From positions 1 to 9,103 of the forward strand of contig JACMLK010000471.1 in the NCBI GenBank assembly GCA_014379665.1: a stretch of 9,103 nt of DNA, read 5' to 3'. Shown piece after piece: positions 7,194-9,103 of this stretch. The notes below the pieces were generated by a model. That model was given only the letters and a program-made list of their open reading frames with translations, did no database searches and was not told the origin of the DNA. Position 1 is the stretch's first letter. Every line of letters begins with the position of its first letter. The stretch is from Saprospiraceae bacterium. Lineage in GTDB: Bacteria; Bacteroidota; Bacteroidia; Chitinophagales; Saprospiraceae. The translations under genes were made by a program, and so were the position numbers.

Positions 7194-7625
7194 TTATTGT
7201 TTGATTAACTGACCCCTTATTTCACCACCAGGGTATGCAACAGTATGCAGATTCACATAATACAAACCTGCATTCAGATCAGATTCCTGTGTAGCGTCCA
7301 AAGCGACACTGGTAAAATTTATAGGAGAGGCAATCGTCAAAAATGGGAAAACAACTCCGCCACTAACTCCAACAGCCCCTTTATGTATATGGCCTGCTGT
7401 TATGCCCTCCAGATTGTGTGTTACCACTAAAGTAAATACATTAGTAGTGGTATTTAAGGTCAGCGTAGCTGTTCCGGTGGCAGGAGAGGAATTAGACGGC
7501 ACTTCACTGGTACCATTTAATGTAGCTTTATACGTATCGGTGTTATCATCGTCATCGTCTTTACCGCATGAAATCATGCTCAAAACAATAAATAACATGG
7601 TTGAAAATCGAATTAATAATTTCAT
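7194..7625 (-). CDS. CHRD-domain lipoprotein, probably surface-exposed
   Basis: The gene is complete, 143 residues, ATG 7625 to TAA 7194. Residues 1-20 form a lipoprotein signal (LLIRFSTMLFIVLSMISC) with Cys20 as the likely lipidated residue. The following GKDDDDDN fits the Lys-(Asp/Glu)2 surface-export signal described for Bacteroidota lipoproteins, so the protein may be flipped to the outer face of the outer membrane. Residues 31-140 form one CHRD domain, the fold first noted in chordin: YKATLNGTSEVP, then TGTATLTLN, the conserved AGHIHKGAVGVSG (His79, His81) and YYVNLHTVAYPGGEIRGQL (His127). The length is typical of single-domain bacterial CHRD proteins. Their biochemical role is not established; the conserved histidines could bind a metal, which is inference. 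It is a single-gene transcription unit, divergent from the TonB-dependent receptor and closed by the terminator at 7123-7160. Confidence 0.92.
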   Translation of the reverse strand: MKLLIRFSTMLFIVLSMISCGKDDDDDNTDTYKATLNGTSEVPSNSSPATGTATLTLNTTTNVFTLVVTHNLEGITAGHIHKGAVGVSGGVVFPFLTIASPINFTSVALDATQESDLNAGLYYVNLHTVAYPGGEIRGQLIKQ

Positions 7626-7684
7626 AAGATTAAAATTTAAAGATTAAATAATATACCAACGAATATTGATACCCGAAGATGTGA

Positions 7685-7692
7685 CAAAGATA
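7685..7692 (-). promoter_or_regulatory. Putative -7 promoter element of the CHRD lipoprotein gene
   Basis: The minus strand reads TATCTTTG, an exact TAnnTTTG match, 60 bp upstream of the ATG at 7625. No clear TTTG -33 element stands at the usual distance. The position in a short divergent intergenic region supports the call. Confidence 0.45.
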
Positions 7693-7829
7693 AGAGTCTT
7701 AAAGTTTTGAACTGTTACACAATTCCAAGATGTCTTTACATGATTCTCCTGTTTTTTGTTTTTTTTTTTCTGATATTTAGAACTTTTGGACTCTGATAAA
7801 GATTAGGCGTATGACTATCTCTAATTAAG

Positions 7830-7837
7830 TAATTTTG
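7830..7837 (+). promoter_or_regulatory. Putative -7 promoter element of the TonB-dependent receptor gene
   Basis: The plus strand reads TAATTTTG, an exact TAnnTTTG match, 67 bp upstream of the ATG at 7905. It would give a leader of about 60 nt. No convincing -33 element was found at 17-23 bp upstream. The two divergent promoter elements are about 140 bp apart. Confidence 0.45.
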
Positions 7838-7904
7838 TCTTAAGAAAAAACAATTTGTCCTTCGGATTGTACATATGGCTATCAAAAAACAATAAAGTTA
7901 AAAC

Positions 7905-9103
7905 ATGAAACAACTTTTTATTTCGATCATTATAACTGTTTTTTTACCCTTATTTTTATTGGCTCAATCCGGCATCATCAAAGGAACAGTCAAGGACAAA
8001 TTGACTAATGATCCCATCATCGGTGCCAATATTGTATTGGTAAGTACTGAGTCAGGCACATCTACAGATATGGATGGAAATTATAAAATAGAAGGATTAA
8101 AGCCCGGAATGTATAATATTCAGGTCAGTTATCTGGGCTATGAAACCATCTCACAGTTTGAGATTGAGATACAAGGTATCAGGCCTACCATACTTAACTT
8201 TGAACTGTCAGAAAATGCAAAGCATCTGGATGAAGTAGTAGTAAAAGCTGCTTCATTCAAAAAAACAGCTGAAAGTCCTGTGTCACTGAGGACCATCGGT
8301 GTCTCAGAAATCAAAAGAAATCCCGGAGGTAATCGGGATATTTCAAGGGTGATACAGTCATTACCGGGTGTCACTTCAACAGCTTCATTTCGGAACGACC
8401 TCATCATTCGTGGTGGGGCTCCCAATGAGAATCGATTTTTTGTAGATGATGTAGAAGTGCCTGTCATCAATCATTTTGCTACACAAGGTTCGTCTGGTGG
8501 TCCTGCAGGTATCATCAATGTCGACTTCATTCGCGAGGTGGACTTCTATAGTGGAGCTTTCCCGGTAAGTAGAGGGAATACCTTAAGTTCAGTATTCAAT
8601 TTTAAATTTAAAGATGGAAGGGATGATCGTATAGGAGCTACCCTGACTGCAGGAGCGACAGATATCGGTATCACACTGGATGGCCCTATAGGTGACAAAA
8701 GTACTTTTCTGGTATCAGCAAGGAGATCTTACCTGCAGTTTTTGTTTAAAGCCATCGGACTTCCTTTTTTGCCTACTTACAATGACTTCAATGCTAAGTA
8801 TAAGTATAAGATCGATAAAAAGAATGAAGTCACTTTCATAGGTCTGGGTGCGATAGACGATTTTTCACTTAATAGTGAGGCTAATGATACAGAATCCAAA
8901 CAGTATTTATTAGACCGGCTTCCTGTGAATACACAGTGGAATTATACCAATGGACTGGTGTATAAGCATTATGGAGATAAAGGATTTACCAGTTTTATCA
9001 TCAGCCGCAATATGCTGAACAACGAAGCAGTTAAATACTTAAACAATGAAATAAATAATCCTGCAAATCTTATCCTGAACTATAAATCGCAGGAAATTGA
9101 AAA
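7905..9103 (+). CDS. TonB-dependent outer membrane receptor, N-terminal 399 residues (3' end outside window)
   Basis: The frame opens at ATG 7905 and reaches the right edge without a stop. Residues 1-20 are a signal peptide (LFISIIITVFLPLFLLA) with cleavage near Ala20-Gln21. Residues 22-102 are a carboxypeptidase-regulatory-like beta-sandwich (GIIKGTVKD, PIIGANIVL, TDMDGNYKIEGLKPGMYNI, VSYLGYE), the usual N-terminal extension in Bacteroidota receptors. LDEVVVKA (108-115) is the likely TonB-box-like segment. Residues about 125-235 are the plug (ISRVIQSLPGV, DLIIRGGAPNENRFFVDDVE, IREVDFYSGAFPV). From about 240 onward the barrel strands begin (TLTAGATDIGITLDGPIG, FLVSARRSYL). Such receptors bind a ligand at the surface and import it with TonB energy. 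The substrate cannot be told from this part. Family members are usually 700-1100 residues, so more than half is missing. No Shine-Dalgarno is present; the leader is A-rich. Confidence 0.95.
   Translation, partial: MKQLFISIIITVFLPLFLLAQSGIIKGTVKDKLTNDPIIGANIVLVSTESGTSTDMDGNYKIEGLKPGMYNIQVSYLGYETISQFEIEIQGIRPTILNFELSENAKHLDEVVVKAASFKKTAESPVSLRTIGVSEIKRNPGGNRDISRVIQSLPGVTSTASFRNDLIIRGGAPNENRFFVDDVEVPVINHFATQGSSGGPAGIINVDFIREVDFYSGAFPVSRGNTLSSVFNFKFKDGRDDRIGATLTAGATDIGITLDGPIGDKSTFLVSARRSYLQFLFKAIGLPFLPTYNDFNAKYKYKIDKKNEVTFIGLGAIDDFSLNSEANDTESKQYLLDRLPVNTQWNYTNGLVYKHYGDKGFTSFIISRNMLNNEAVKYLNNEINNPANLILNYKSQEIE

Noticed and set aside
7850..7870. Imperfect hairpin (ACAA...TCC-TTC-GGA...TTGT) in the receptor leader
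   Set aside because: Only three to four paired bases sit on each side of a bulge, too weak to call an attenuator or riboswitch.
8138..8470. 110-codon minus-strand frame inside the receptor gene
   Set aside because: It is antisense to the plug domain of an unambiguous TonB-dependent receptor and lacks its own promoter or motifs.

Overview
The window looks like part of a Bacteroidota chromosome, most likely an environmental lineage of the Saprospiria/Chitinophagia kind. The phylum call rests on a type IX secretion system (T9SS) type A sorting domain, a TonB-dependent receptor with an N-terminal carboxypeptidase-regulatory-like domain, a lipoprotein with an acidic surface-export-like signal, AT-rich intergenic DNA, start codons without clear Shine-Dalgarno sequences, and promoter-like TAnnTTTG elements. 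The class is only a guess from overall style.

Layout: four genes lie on the minus strand and one on the plus strand. From right to left on the minus strand they are a CHRD-domain lipoprotein (7625 to 7194) with a strong intrinsic terminator behind it, a 1666-residue multidomain surface protein (6874 to 1874), a 177-residue exported protein of unknown function (1772 to 1239), and, after an AT-rich gap of 477 bp, the first 253 residues of another exported protein that runs off the left edge (761 to 1). On the plus strand a TonB-dependent receptor starts at 7905 and runs off the right edge. It is divergent from the CHRD gene and shares a 279-bp promoter region with it.

All five products appear to be exported to the periplasm, outer membrane or cell surface, so this is a cell-envelope locus. 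The giant protein is a mosaic: a signal peptide, four DUF11-like domains with Asp/Asn-rich linkers, six four-cysteine modules arranged as a duplicated triplet (ABC-ABC), three SdrD B-like domains, a fibronectin-like module and a T9SS sorting signal. It probably acts as a surface stalk or adhesin. Nothing in the sequence shows that the five products form one pathway. The terminator separates the CHRD gene from the giant gene, while the giant gene and the 177-residue gene may be co-transcribed.

The most unusual items are the strictly regular four-cysteine modules and the left-edge exported protein, which has a Gly-Ala-Cys-His motif resembling the nucleophile elbow of DJ-1/PfpI and class I glutamine amidotransferase-like proteins. 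No RNA genes, insertion sequences, CRISPR arrays or attachment sites were seen.
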